Positions 44,803 through 56,699 are shown, counted from the first letter of the stretch. The stretch is DNA of 64,000 bases from Siphonodentalium dalli (GCA_032622095.1 CP136068.1:12007729-12071728), one strand, 5' to 3'. Numbers and translations are program-made. Notes: a model not told the origin generated them from the letters alone.

Positions 44803-45089
44803 GAACTGAATTGTTACTACCTGTTTGTTTGTTTGTGACCTGACCATTGACCCCACTCGGTCAGTTTACAATAAGCATAGTATAATTAACGTTTCACGAT
44901 CGATACGACAAGAGTGATGCATTGTATGTATATACTTATTACGAGCAACTCTAGGTTGTCATGCCCGAAGACAGAATAGGAAATAAGAGATATTTTCTAG
45001 TTTTCTGAGTTGTGCTGTATATTTAGTCACTTCTATGTGATAATGGGCCTTTGTACACTCGCCTTGTTTCGTGTATGAGCAGGAATTAC

Positions 45090-45160
45090 CATTTATTTAT
45101 TTGTATTTATTTATACTTATTTAAACTTATTTAAACTTATTTTTACATATTTATACGGAG
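45090..45160 (-). repeat. (TAAATAAG)-type microsatellite, likely LINE 3' tail
   Basis: On the minus strand, TATAAATATG then repeats of AAATAAGTTT and AAATAAATA, about 20-30 bases past the stop of the LINE reading frame. Short 3' UTR plus microsatellite tail is common in CR1/RTE-like LINEs. Confidence 0.6.
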
Positions 45161-45177
45161 AGCGACTTGGGTAAAGT

Positions 45178-46276
45178 TCAATTTGAGAATCGTTTAGACA
45201 ACAATATAAATTTTTGAACCCTCAGAAATATATCTATATTCTCTTCCAGTGATACTTCGCTGTTTCCATGTAGCAGGGTTGCTATGCCTGGTCGGGTTAT
45301 TAACCCTGCGAAGCACCTATTTCTTTCAGCAGAGAACCTGCGACAATAAAAAAGAAAATGTTCTGCTGTTTCTTCGGTACCACATATACATAACGGATTA
45401 TCTCTCAAGTGATTGGTGTGAAGGTCATGATTTAAATTACTGCATTCCAGTCTTAGTCGACAATGGTATATATGGCTTGCTCTCGTATATGCAAATTCCA
45501 GATATCGAGGACGTTCTTTTGTACCGCTATTCAGAAAAACTTTAAAGTCTGAGAGTGTTTCACAGTTCCTCGCTTCTGGTTTTAACTTGTTCCAGAGATT
45601 GATAGATCGTGGAAGAAAGGATTTCTGATAAGTAACTGAGTTGCAGAAAGGTACTCTAAGGTCATCTGATCTCGTGTCATATCCACTTGTGCGCGATACT
45701 TTATTCGGAACAGCATTGTATAAGTAAGGGGGAGTTAGTTTTTTCGTCATTTTAAAATATAGTACAAGTTTAGAATGTTCTCTCCGTTTTGATAATGTGT
45801 CCCAACCAATTTCTTGGAGAACTATGTCTTTATTACAACTTCTAGTCCCACCGGTTACTAGTCTAGCTGCTTCGTATTGAATATCTTCTAAAGAATTGGC
45901 TTCTTCGCCTGTACAGTTATCCCATACTGAGGAAGCATATTCCAAGACAGGTCGAATATAGGATAAATAGATTCTTTCTAAAGTTCTTCTGTCAAGGATA
46001 AATTTATATTTCCTCAGTATGTACATTCTTTTGGTCGCTCGATTTTCAATATCTTCTATATGGTCTTTCCATTTCCCCTGCCGGTTGAATGTCAGACCCA
46101 AATGTTTATGTGTTTCCACCTCATCTATGCTCTCGTTGGCCATATTTAATACTGGTTGGTGTATGGGTAATTGTTTCCACGATACAAGCAAGGATTCTGT
46201 TTTCAATGGGTTAAATTTAACTGCCCAGGTTTTCGACCAGTTGAATATTTTGTGTAGGTCTGAATTTATCACCTCT
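45178..46276 (-). pseudogene. 3' part of LINE ORF2, C-terminal RT region, 5'-truncated
   Basis: About 365 codons open on the minus strand. They begin in the RT just after the catalytic FADD motif: EVINSDLHKIFNWSKTW aligns with DVMNSDLDKIMRWSKQW of the 51-55 kb element. The product continues through VETHKHLGLTFN, LERIYLSYIRPVLEYASSVW, QYEAARLVTGGTRSC and ends with the C-terminal CICGTEETAEHFLFYC zinc-knuckle-like motif. There is no methionine start of its own; the sequence is a 5'-truncated insert, not a separate gene. Same lineage as the plus-strand LINE but clearly diverged (roughly half the residues match), so a different subfamily. Apart from truncation this part has no stops, suggesting a young insertion. 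Confidence 0.85.
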
Positions 46277-46292
46277 GACAATTTCCATTGGT
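46277..46292. repeat. 16-bp direct repeat, right; putative LINE target duplication
   Basis: Identical to 44479-44494. If this is the target duplication, the insert is 44495-46276 and includes about 600 bp beyond the microsatellite tail. Confidence 0.55.
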
Positions 46293-46451
46293 ATAGGCTA
46301 CGGGTTGTAACTTTGGTCGGATCATTATGAAATTAGGCATGACTGTTATAATTGGTAACATATAGATCGGGAACGAGTCATTTTTTTTATGGGCCAGTCG
46401 ACAAAAAACTTGCATCATATATCTCAAATTTCAATATAGTATACGGGCTAG

Positions 46452-46612
46452 ATGCCGCCACCGAAAGCGACAAAATGTGCGATATTAGCGCATGTTTCGG
46501 CGGGCCGAAAGCGACAAAAAGTGCGTCGTAACGACGCACATTTTGTCGCTTTCGGCGCGTTACTAATGGCGCACTTTTTGTCGCTTTTGGCGCGCACCGA
46601 AAACGCCATTAG
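46452..46612. repeat. Inverted-repeat cluster built on 'GAAAGCGACAAAA'
   Basis: CCGAAAGCGACAAAAAGTGC at 46505 pairs with GCACATTTTGTCGCTTTCGG just after it around GTCGTAACGAC; further copies lie near 46457 and 46566. A nested fold-back of unknown origin. Confidence 0.75.
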
Positions 46613-46804
46613 GAAGTGGCCATAATAGTATTCCATATAAGTGATATTCTAATGCAATTATTATGCTGATCGCCTCATCATTCCTTGTGTCTGGCGAATT
46701 ACAATTCATGCTAATGGCAGACATTTGTATATGGCGCTATCACAACGATCATGACATTTGGAACTTATTCCCTTCCCTATATATTCCTTATTTTCAAAAA
46801 TGTC

Positions 46805-47035
46805 GCTTTCGACTGACTTGACGGCATGGGTATGTGGCCCGCCCCAAATACCACATAGAAACACCCCGACCTCCACCATCACCCCAGTGGTACCACCCCG
46901 AGTGGTGAAAATTGGGTATGGACCATTTTCGAGAATGGTAAGGATTTCGACCGATTTGACCGCATGTGTGGGTGGCCCGCCCTAAATACCACCTAAAAAC
47001 ACTCCGAGCCACCACGTATCACCCCCGGGTGGTAG
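46805..47035. repeat. About 139-bp direct repeat, two diverged copies
   Basis: Both copies contain CGAC(T/C)GA(C/T)TTGAC(G/C)GCATG, GTGGCCCGCCC(C/T)AAATACCAC and ACCACCC(C/G)-GTGGT. Confidence 0.75.
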
Positions 47036-47077
47036 GCCTACCACCCAACCCAAAACATATGATAGCTTACTATTTTG

Positions 47078-47125
47078 AGACTGGGACTCATATAATATAT
47101 AATAATATATTAGTCCCAGCTACAT
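47078..47125. repeat. Short palindrome 'TGGGACT...AGTCCCA' (1 of 2)
   Basis: CTGGGACTCATATAATATAT and ATATTAGTCCCAG. A similar palindrome at 48086-48123 reads TGGGACTAATATATG/TGTATTAGTCCCA. They could be two fold-backs or the two ends of a 1-kb unit. Confidence 0.6.
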
Positions 47126-47691
47126 GTAGCTAGAAATGTGAACAGCAGACATCCTGAGATACAAACAATATATATTATTGATTGTTTGATTTTCCAACCA
47201 GTATTTAGTGGGGGAATGTGTTGTTTTTAGACCAACAGCAGTATATTCTTCTACTTTTGGTCCAAAGTTTGGTCGGAATGGCTATCGGTTGAACAATTTA
47301 GGTTTAGAGGGTGTCAGGTTTGACATTTCCGTTGGAAATGTTTGAGGTACCATTTGGAGAGTTCAACTGGGAGGGGGGTTGCAAAGTAGTATTTCGAGAA
47401 CATTTGACTTTGGTCTGGTTCAAGGTAAGTACATTTGGAAATATCAAGGTATCTATGTACATGTACTAGTAGCCACCTCCCCGGTTATAAGGTTTAAGAA
47501 CAAATTGGCTACATGGATGCGACTAGAGATCCCCATTGTGGGGGGTTCTCCAACGATAACTTACTATTATTATCACAGCTCTCAGTTAGTGGCCAAGACA
47601 TAAATGCAAAAATAATGAAAAGCACCATCAACTATAGTATAAAATTGCACAAAACCTGTTATTTATCAACATTTTGTTCAACGAAATTTTA

Positions 47692-47895
47692 CCGGTTTGT
47701 CAAATATCTGACACAAAAAGCCACTTGATTTTAGAGTTATCCATCTTTGCCCGCAATTTGGTCAATGAAATTCTTCTCGATGACTCTATTTTGCCGGTTT
47801 GTCAAATATCTGACACAAAAAGCCACTTGATTTTAGAGTTATCCATCTTTGCCCGCAATTTGGTCAATGAAATTCTTCTCGTTGACTGTCTATTG
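47692..47895. repeat. 102-bp tandem duplication
   Basis: CCGGTTTGTCAAATATCTGA through GTCAATGAAATTCTTCTCG occurs twice in a row, nearly identical. Confidence 0.9.
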
Positions 47896-48085
47896 GGCCA
47901 CTATAATTAAAATAATAGATTTATAACATCGATATCTGATCACTCTGAGCTGTGGTGGGTGGGTTCCTCGACTCGAATAAATATTGTTTACCCCCGAAGT
48001 CAAGGAAATAGTAATTTGCGACCGTTAATTCGGATTGAGTACCTTTAAGATCTAACAGCAACCATATCTAAACCCCACTACAATC

Positions 48086-48123
48086 TGGGACTAATATATG
48101 TTATACATGTATTAGTCCCAGCT
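48086..48123. repeat. Short palindrome 'TGGGACT...AGTCCCA' (2 of 2)
   Basis: See the partner at 47078-47125; the following base context (AGTCCCAGCTACA) is shared by both. Confidence 0.6.
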
Positions 48124-48129
48124 ACAATC

Positions 48130-50750
48130 AGTGAACCTGATGAATAATTTTAACAGCATCTGAAAATGAAAGAAACATCCCACACCTTGTCTACGATATA
48201 ATGAAAGCCATAATTGTAAATCAATCAGCTCTTCGTGTACCGGTATACATGTATATGTACACATATTGGACCCACATGAATTGCTATATTCTCCATATTA
48301 ATTTAAAACGAGCGCACCACTTTAACAAACTCATTATTGAGTATTTTAACAATAGCGATGTGTTTGTTAAAGTGGCAAGGTCATATTAAATTTATACTCC
48401 TTTTAACATCAGTAGGCCTACACAATCATTCGTTGCATAACTTTCATTAAATTTTCCTAGTACTGAATATAAACAGTAATGGTACAATAACACTAGCAGT
48501 ACTGGAACCGACCATACTGTAGGTGTCTGGCCTGTTTATTACCTTTTTAATTTGTTCTGATACATCAGGTACTTATAATAAGATGATAGTTCATTCAGAC
48601 AACATCCTCTAAGTTGCCTAATAATAGAGACAAACTAATAATAGTGATGGTGGGATTTTTTAGCTAAAATTAATAATAGTAACCACAGCAATTTCACTCT
48701 ATGTCTCTTTAAAAGTGATCTGATCATGGGAAGTGTTCTCCAAATATAATAACAGTGTTGACACTATCATATTATTGACACTATTATTGCACATGAGAGA
48801 CCGTTACTAGTACATGTAGATGCTAATATGAGTAAGTCATTATCAAATCTGGCTCTTCTTGAATTCAACTATCATAGTGATATTCAACTACATGTATTAT
48901 ATCTTAATTGTACTACCATACACAATGTATACTGGTACGGTATATACGTAAACTCCAGGTTTTCTCTATTTTTACTAAAACTTCATGGAATCATCTCACT
49001 TCGTAATGCACAACCACTTAAAATGTACATGTATATAACACTATAATTTTAACAGAGCAAATGAGAAGGCATCATATTCCAATATTAAAAGAATTCTACA
49101 GCTTATTACAGGAGACCTGTTTATTTCATAATGGCAGAAGTACATGTGCATGTACCGGTATGCCATTTGAATGACATTATAAATAACTTCTCACCAAGAT
49201 GATTTCAAAATTCTAACTACTAGTACAAGTAAATCAGTTAAATAATCAAAAATGCCAGCACCGATATATATACTGTACTTAGTACATGTAGTAGGTACCG
49301 TACATGAGATATTTTCACCACTTCATAATAGTTGAATATATACGGTACATGTACCGGTACAATGGAATTCAAGTTGTGTCAGACCTGTTGTTTGGCATAA
49401 ACAATGTACCAGTAAGTGACTTTGGTGATCACTGTTAGTCATTGATTTTGATAACATAAGTTCATGATTTTTACAAAATAATTTTAATGAATCAAAACCA
49501 TGTGCAGCCGCATGTGTAACATGTAACTGTCTTTGTCCATTATTCATTATCCAAGTCTGGTTTAGTCTTGATCTAATGATCAAAGGCGGAATGTTACTAG
49601 TATGTACCGGTAACTTATGATCATGATCCGGGAGTCTGGTGAATTATAATCCATTTCACAGCATTGTCCATGTCTGCATGTTTCATGACATGTTTGGTAA
49701 ACATCCTCACTCGATTCACTGACACTGGTGAGTGGTGCCATTGCCATTCTGATTCTCCAATCTCCATATCATGTTCTACCCTTCACAAGTTCACACACAT
49801 CATGACACATGTAGCTACTGTACTTCTAATCAGTCTAATGTACTATGCAGAATGATAGAATCTGAATGAACATTCAATGACCTTTTACGGCGTCAGCGTT
49901 GACTGCATTTCAGCGTTGACGGCATTTCAGCATTGAAGGGCTGAGGAGTCCAGAATAGAACTATAATCATCATATTTTGCAATAATCATTACATTCACAT
50001 TGTTTGCATTCTTCCATTGGGGTCAATCAGTGCTATTCACTTATTATTCGAGTCAATGTCCATGATAATAACAGTTGAATACGGCATAGCCTGACCTGCC
50101 ACATTCAGTGACTCACACACAGTGTATGTGACCAGTCCAGTGTTAGTTCAGTCATGAACGTAGTGCGTATCCTTCTACTCTGGAAGCAGCAATCTGCGAA
50201 AGCGGTCGTGTTGACCAACTTCACAAAGTCCAGTGTGCGATATTCGGATTGGTCCCGTCACTTCACATGATATTTTCTGATAATTAAGCGGTATTTCTAA
50301 CATCCAAACGGGTTAAAACAGTCTATATCTAATCCGTTGTGTACACGAAAGAATGAGATACACATTTTCTGCGAATAATGAACGAAACAAGCAGATATGA
50401 CAGATGAACAAACTATTTACTTTTAACACATAAAAATTCCACACCGGAAGTTCTGGCGAATACGGACTGTGAAATAACGTACTCTAACTCTGGGAACAAT
50501 TTATCCCCAATTTCATGCACCAGAATGTTTAAACATTATCATAACATATTCGACTTGTTTTTAATTTGTTTTCATGAAAAGGAATGATAAAAGGCACAAT
50601 AAACATATCTAGAACGACAAATAAATCCAAATTAGCCATTTCCCCGTAAAATTTCGGTCAGGCAAGCGAGGTACAAAAATGTATGAATCTGAGTACGAAA
50701 GTCAGAGTGTTCCTCTATCGTATTGCAATAATCGCCAACCTATTATAATA
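48130..50750. other. No gene recognised; TACATGTA/ACCGGTA-rich
   Basis: Many palindromic words TACATGTA, CATGTACCGGTAC and ACTAGTA, common background in mollusc genomes. No frame with a recognisable domain. Confidence 0.4.
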
Positions 50751-50859
50751 TAAAAAAGCTATGCAGGGGGATAACTCGGAAAAAAAATTATTGTTGCGGA
50801 AAAAGTCTCATTGTGAGACTTTAAAACCACAAGCACAACGTCCACTTGTGAACAGATCA

Positions 50860-51065
50860 CACTATTTAGAGTTATCGCTCCTGCATCGGTTTGCAGTTTT
50901 ACATCTAATGATGGAGTTGCTGCTCTTTCATAACCAAAATTTGCAACTTATTGAAACGATTTTGTATAGATTACACAATCAAGAGTTATCGCTCGTCCAT
51001 TATACTGTTTTCGTTGTGTGACATCATTCTGAATAGCTCATACAATCTAGAGTTATATCGCTGTC
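50860..51065. repeat. Degenerate repeat with 'GAGTTATCGCTC' words
   Basis: AGAGTTATCGCTC recurs near 50869, 50980 and (AGAGTTATATCGCT) 51048, spaced roughly 70-110 bp. Resembles the AGTTATCTCCC words of mollusc dispersed repeats. Confidence 0.5.
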
Positions 51066-51503
51066 TCTCGCATGTTAACTGAATCTATAAGATGGGGCCA
51101 GCCGAACCATCAAACGGCTTTCCGCATGTGAAATTAAATAAAAATAAAAATTCGAATTAAAGAATAACGCACGACTCTTTGATCCCGATATCGAATATTA
51201 CCTCGCAAATAAATAATAACCCATTTACTGAAAATTCGCCCCATAACTCAGTCATGACAACCATCTTGCCATTACTCATGTATACATGCATATACTTTAT
51301 TGTTGTTTATGTTTCATTTCATTTTCTTTATTATGTTCCTTGTGAAAGTAAAACTTTACCAACGTACGAGCAATACAACACTGCATTTACGTGTCACGTG
51401 TCGAGTCAGATATATGTAGCTTCAAAATTGTGTAGAGTCTACAAAATGTATTCAGACCTATTCAATTCCACCCATTCTTGTTTTCATTGCGTGTATTTAT
51501 ATT

Positions 51504-51941
51504 ATGCATACACATATGATAATGGTTGATTTAATGACATACAGGGTGCGAACAGGTCTCAATCATTATAGATCGATGAAATTACCAAATAGGAAAATAT
51601 TAAGTGTTATCTCCTCATATGCAGCTTTGGCAATAGTGCAATCAAGACTAAACGGAGTGCCGATTTACACAGCATTCTTGGTAGCCCTGACAATTCATTT
51701 TATGTTATTTTCATTGGTAGAAAAAGTATTAGACAACATGGAAATACTTAGAACTAGGGTCCGAAACATTAAAACGATCTTTGACCAAACATACACTGCC
51801 ATTAAGGGCATATGCACCACAGAATTAGCAATTACATTTTCTCTCGCGGGAATAATATTTATTTTGTTACTAATTGCGTCAAATGTACACCCTCATCCAG
51901 GACCTGAGAACAACACTTCCACAACATCAGATCACAATTAA
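51504..51941 (+). pseudogene. LINE leader: hydrophobic segments plus 2A-like motif
   Basis: An open frame with a hydrophobic stretch GVPIYTAFLVALTIHFMLFS and a second one AITFSLAGIIFILLLIA immediately followed by NVHPHPGP (51882-51905). Known: some non-LTR retrotransposons carry 2A-like sequences (D-V/I-E-x-N-P-G-P) just before the endonuclease, and some 2A leaders act as signal sequences. Here Asn of NPGP is His, and D and E are N and H, so ribosome skipping is unlikely. The frame ends at TAA after SDHN, while the endonuclease continues in the next frame. Confidence 0.65.
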
Positions 51942-52650
51942 AATTATGCATATGAATATTCAAAGTTTAAGACACAAAATTGACTTGGTTCGAGCCGAAT
52001 CGTTTGCCTATCATGTGATGACTTTCACTGAAACCTGGCTGTCAAGTAACATTGATGATGAAACAATAAATATCCCCGGCTTTCACTGCCCCGAAAGATG
52101 TGACCGAGTAACAGAAACGACTGGAGGTGGAGTTGTAACTTACATTAAAAACAACCTGCCATATAGGAGAAGATTTGACCTAGAAATAACCAATCTAGAA
52201 AGTGTTTGGATTGAAGTTAACTTCGAAAGACATAAAACATTAATTGGTACATTTTATAGCCCCCCCCCCATGCCCCAAATAATGTATGGGACAACATAGA
52301 AACATCCATCGAGTGTGCAACCTCTCTCAATTTTCATGTAATCATAACCGGTGATCTGAACTGTAACCAGCTACCTCCGGGCCCAAATAAAATTAAAGAC
52401 ATATGTGCATTTAAAGGGTTATCACAATTGGTTGAAGAACCAACCCGTTTCACGGAATCTTCTTCAACGTTGATTGATATCTTCATGACAAACAAAAAGG
52501 AACTTATTCATAGCACGGAGGTTCAAGATACATTCGTTCCTAATCTAGTAAGATACCACTGTCCAGTTGTACTGAGCTTAGATTTAAATCCTCGGAAATA
52601 CGAGAGAACTTTCAGGAGGACAATTTGGAACTACGATAATTCAAATTTTA
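51929..52650 (+). pseudogene. LINE AP-like endonuclease domain, frameshifted
   Basis: Begins IKIMHMNIQSLRHKIDLVRA, then FTETWLS (catalytic Glu), GGGVVTYIKNNLPYR and GTFYSPP. A run of ten C at 52260-52269 shifts the frame; after it, NVWDNIETSIECATSL, VIITGDLNCNQL (Asp/Asn pair), STLIDIFMTN and RYHCPVVLSLDL (terminal His region) follow in the frame of the RT. All expected endonuclease motifs are therefore present but in two frames. Its role in the family is nicking target DNA for target-primed reverse transcription. Confidence 0.8.
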
Positions 52651-54761
52651 CTTCTATGAATGAAGAATTGTCCTCCTGGAATTACCTCTCAGACATGGAA
52701 AACGCAACCACAGTGGACCTGACATCAATATTCACAACTAAACTAAAAAATATAATGGAAAGATATATTCCCCACAAGGAAATTACAATTCGAACTAATG
52801 AACCCGATTGGATGAATGCGTCAATTCGCAAATTAATAAGACAAAGAAAGCGAACATATAGAATAGCAAAGCGCAAAAATACAGAGAATTCGTGGACTAA
52901 TTACCGATCGAAAAGAAATGAAACAGTACACGCCATTAGAGTTGCTAAACATTCGCATATTGATAAAATACAAACTATTCTTGGTAACAAAGATACAGAG
53001 ACATCGGTATGGTGGAAGACATTAAATAAATTTCTAAAACCACGATCTAAACCGATACCACCCCTTAATGATGGTACAGAATTTACTTCCAATCCCTACC
53101 AAAAAGCTGAAATACTCAACGATTTCTTTAGCAAAATCTCATCTTTGCCAGATTCGTCAAATGCAGAGTTACCAAATATGACATACAGAACGGAATCCAG
53201 ATTTGAAAATATGATAATCACGAGCGAACAAGTATACTCCGCACTAAAAGAATTAAAGATAGCAAAAGCCAGTGGCCCCGATGATATTAGCCCAAGGATC
53301 TTAAAAGAATGTGCTAGCTCCATAGCAAATCCCTTGGCATATTTATTAAATAAATATATTGAAGAATCACATTTCCCAGTTGAATGGAAACGGTCGAATA
53401 TAACGCCCATTTTCAAAAAAGGTGATCCCTCTGAACCGAGTAACTATCGTCCAGTCGCACTTCTCAGTTGTATTTCTAAAGTCTTTGAGAAATGTATCTA
53501 TAAAAGTATCTCCACATACCTAAGGGATAATAATCTCGTTACTAATTTGCAATCCGGATTCACTCCAAAAGATTCCACCGTATACCAATTAACTGAGATA
53601 TACCAGTATATAATTTCAAATCTAGAAGAAGGAAAGGAAATCAGATGCCTATTTTGTGATATTAGCAAAGCTTTCGACAAGGTTTGGCATAAAGGACTAA
53701 TTTTCAAATTACAAAAATGTGGTATAGAAGGGAATATTTTGACATTATTGTCTAGCTACTTGTGTGAGAGGAGGCAAAGGGTATGCATTGAAGGGGTGCA
53801 ATCATCATGGAAACCCGTCCTGGCAGGTGTCCCTCAAGGGTAAATACTAAGCCCTCTTTTATTCCTAGTTTACATAAATGATATTGTGAATGACCTCACA
53901 TGTAATATAAAGCTCTTCGCCGACGACACATCAATTTATCTATCAATAGAAGATCCAGATTTAGCGGCTGATGTCATGAATTCTGACTTAGACAAAATTA
54001 TGAGGTGGTCCAAACAGTGGAACGTCAAATTTAGTGCCCCTAAGACAAAATCAATGATAATATCGCGAAAAGATAACAAACCTATACACAAACCTTTACT
54101 AATGGGCGACGAAGTAATAGAAACTGTGTCTAATTATAAACATCTAGGACTGACATTCAACAACAATGGTAACTGGAGCCATCATGTAACTGAAATTCAA
54201 AAGAGGGCAGCCAAAAAAGTGGCTTTGCTTGCAAAGAACAAATTTGTCCTAGACAGGGGAACCCTTGAAAGAATTTATTTTGTTTATATACGTCCTATTT
54301 TAGAATATGCTTCTCCTGTTTGGGACAATTGTACTAATGGCGAAAGCGACTTGCTCGAAAAAGTGCAATATGAGGCAGCGAGAATAGTAACTGGAGCAAC
54401 AAAAAGCTGCAGTAATGAAAACGTCATAAAGGAAACTGGATGGGAAAAATTGTCAGAACGTCGGAAAATCTCCAAATTATGCCAATTCTACAAAATGTTC
54501 TATAAAATGACACCCCAATATCTATATACCTTAGTTCCGAGATCAACAGAGAATATGCACCGATATCCACTGAGAAAGCATCACCTAACTAACCCTTATC
54601 GTGATACTGCGTCATACGAAAAGTCCTTTCTTCCCTCAGCCGTTGAGATGTGGAACACACTCCCAGACAATGTGCGGAAGTGTGAAACATTGTGTGACTT
54701 TAAGTCGGCAATAGGAAGCACGGATAATAACCGCAGAGAACCTTATATTTACCACTATTAA
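52651..54761 (+). pseudogene. LINE reverse transcriptase, one internal stop
   Basis: Open from the endonuclease to 53843 and again to 54761 in the same frame. Motifs: KASGPDDISPRILKE, NYRPVALLSCISKVFEKC, LQSGFTPKDSTVYQL, CLFCDISKAFDKVWHKG (first catalytic Asp), AGVPQG, then a TAA where the family has Ser, then ILSPLLFLVYINDIV and FADDTSIYL (the catalytic Asp pair). The TAA is one substitution away from a Ser codon. The thumb and connection (KHLGLTFN, YIRPILEYASPVW, AARIVTGATKSC) parallel the minus-strand fragment at 45-46 kb. Confidence 0.85.
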
Positions 54762-55076
54762 TATTACTCACGCCCAGCGCAAATACATCACTGCAGATTG
54801 CGACTTGGTTGTAGTTTTCTTAATAAAGACCTGTGTGAAAATTTTCTCAGATCAAGTCCTCATTGTGTGTATGGAAGTGATGAAACGGCGAATCATTTCC
54901 TATTCCACTGCCCATTATACAGTAGACAAAGAAACAAATGTCTTTCTGGTAGTTTGGAGAGAACAACCATTGAGAGCGCACTGAACGGCACGATTTCAAA
55001 TAGTCTGAGCGAAAATATTTCTACATTTAAAACAGTCCAGAAATTCATAATCATGACAGAACGCTTTTCGAGCTAA
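54762..55076 (+). pseudogene. LINE C-terminal Cys/His region
   Basis: Same frame as the RT after a TAA. Reads IHHCRLRLGCSFLNKDL, HCVYGSDETANHFLFHC and ends MTERFSS; the minus-strand relative reads CICGTEETAEHFLFYC and ends LLSKRFSN. The Cys-x-Cys of the relative is Cys-x-Tyr here, so the metal-binding motif may be damaged. Confidence 0.8.
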
Positions 55077-55920
55077 CATATATACAGATTATATGGCACT
55101 GTCCAATAATAATTACATTAAGTAAATATCTAATATATGGAAATATTGAAATAGCTGATGACCGACACGACAGGTGACACACACATGTTGTATATATGCT
55201 TGTGTCTGTATTGCTCTTACGAACCCATTCTATGAAACCCATACTAGAATATATTAGACATGGTGTAAACATTTAGTACATGAATATACCAATTCATTAC
55301 CTGTCTCCGAAAACTCCACGACGGGACGCGACTCGAGTAATGCAAGCATAATATTGCTTGCTTTGTCGCACCATTTTATATTTTGTCCACCGATGATAAG
55401 GTCACTTGTGGAGACGGCATATATAAGCCATATATTCTTACAGCCGAATCCACTCCATACACAAGGAACATGGTAACATGAATTACCAACATATCATATT
55501 GTAACAATTATTATTGGGAATAAATATTATTAAACCAACAGATTCAGCTACATACACATGTATATGTAAATTTACTGTCCACGTGCTCCTGAATAATAGG
55601 CTATGTCACAATTGCACAGTTGAAGTAGTAATTCCGATCGCAATACCCGTTGTTGCCCGGGATACAATAAGGTATGTCACTCAACGTGCAATTAACATCG
55701 TTAGTATGTGGGCTCTTGGTGGTAAAAATTAACCAATTTGACTCGGCTGGGATCATAATGTGTCCATGTGCCGGCGTTCCATCATCAGAACAATCCATCA
55801 ATCCACGTAACTATTTTTATTTTGACAAAAGAATTTAATAAAATTATAATCAATCCCATTATCACCCATTTTGTTATACCCCCACTCCAACAATGGGGGC
55901 TTAACACTTCCATGACTAGA
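55077..55920. other. No gene recognised
   Basis: AT-rich; may include the LINE 3' UTR at its left end. Confidence 0.35.
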
Positions 55921-55929
55921 GCTTCCTGA

Positions 55930-56010
55930 AAGCTTGCGGAAACCATGTGCGAATGCATCCACATATATAAGGAGTCGCCCATATGGTGTCTCGCAAATAT
56001 ATGAGATTAT
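55930..56010. repeat. Degenerate copy of the ATGCATT/GCGAGGCGACC hairpin
   Basis: GCGAATGCATCCACATATAT, GGAGTCGCCCATATGGTGTC and TCGCAAATATATGAGAT form a decayed version of the palindrome in the TTAA MITEs. Confidence 0.55.
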
Positions 56011-56065
56011 TATCCATCCTTTAACTAGCACCATTTCCGATTGGGCAAAAGCGGCCACATGATAG

Positions 56066-56545
56066 TCCTGTAAAAAGTAATATTGGACTCCCGAAAGTCA
56101 TATTGGACTCCCGAATGTACAATATCACTTTGTATTGGGACTACGTGACGTCACGAATTAACTCTATTGCGAAATAAATCGGTGAAATTGTGATGCGCAC
56201 GCAACACTGATGGACTTTAAGCAGACGTTTCACTTCCGCGTTGAATTTTTTCTCTCACTTCCGTGGTTACTTTTCCAAATCATGCTTTCTGATGATCAAA
56301 ATACAGGCTTTTATCGAGAATTAAGTGCCGACAAATACCAAAAATAACCACAAAAGTTTTATTCCCAAATAATAAATATGTCATTATACAATGTTGTGTA
56401 CAGTATGAGTTTTTCTTATACTCGTCCAGGTTGTGGTGAAAAGTCATATTGGACTCGACACTGGCGTGTCTCGTCCAATATTACTTTTCACCACAACCTG
56501 GACTCGTACAAGAAAAACACATACTGTACACAACATTGTATAATA
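56066..56545 (+). mobile_element. Hairpin-plus-tail element (copy 2)
   Basis: The tail (56066-56383, containing a TGACGTCA palindrome) precedes a 162-bp hairpin at 56384-56545 with about 75-bp arms (TTATACAATGTTGTGTACAG / its complement; AGTCCAGGTTGTGGTG). The whole is inverted relative to the copy at 22641-23105. The repeated word AT(A)TTGGACTC occurs at the tail end and in the hairpin loop. No ORF. Confidence 0.75.
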
Positions 56546-56583
56546 ACTTTATAATACATTGGTCTAACAATATTCACCTTTAC

Positions 56584-56665
56584 CATGTAAGCCATTATAT
56601 TATCTCATATATACGAGGCTCGCTATAGGAGACTCGCCTATAAAAGAGGATGCATTGGCACTGGA
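56584..56665. repeat. Degenerate copy of the ATGCATT/GCGAGGC hairpin
   Basis: AAGCCATTATATTATCTCAT, ACGAGGCTCGCTATAGGAGA and CTCGCCTATAAAAGAGGATG then CATTGGCACTGG. Confidence 0.55.
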
Positions 56666-56699
56666 TATGTAATGCTGCCCCAGCGCTGGTTAAAGACCG

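Larger units (their letters stand above)
51179..55076 (+). mobile_element. CR1/L2-like LINE, nearly full-length, inactivated
   Basis: Contains, in order, a hydrophobic leader with a 2A-like motif, an AP-type endonuclease, a reverse transcriptase and a Cys/His C-terminal motif. At least two frameshifts (51.87-51.94 kb and the C run at 52260) and two in-frame stops (53841-53843, 54759-54761) inactivate it. Ends are not resolved: no target duplication or terminal microsatellite was recognised. Clade assignment (CR1/L2/Jockey group) rests on gene order and RT motifs only. Confidence 0.8.

Noticed and set aside
51882-51905. Working 2A peptide
   Set aside because: The key Asn and the acidic residues are substituted, so only a 2A-like relic is claimed.
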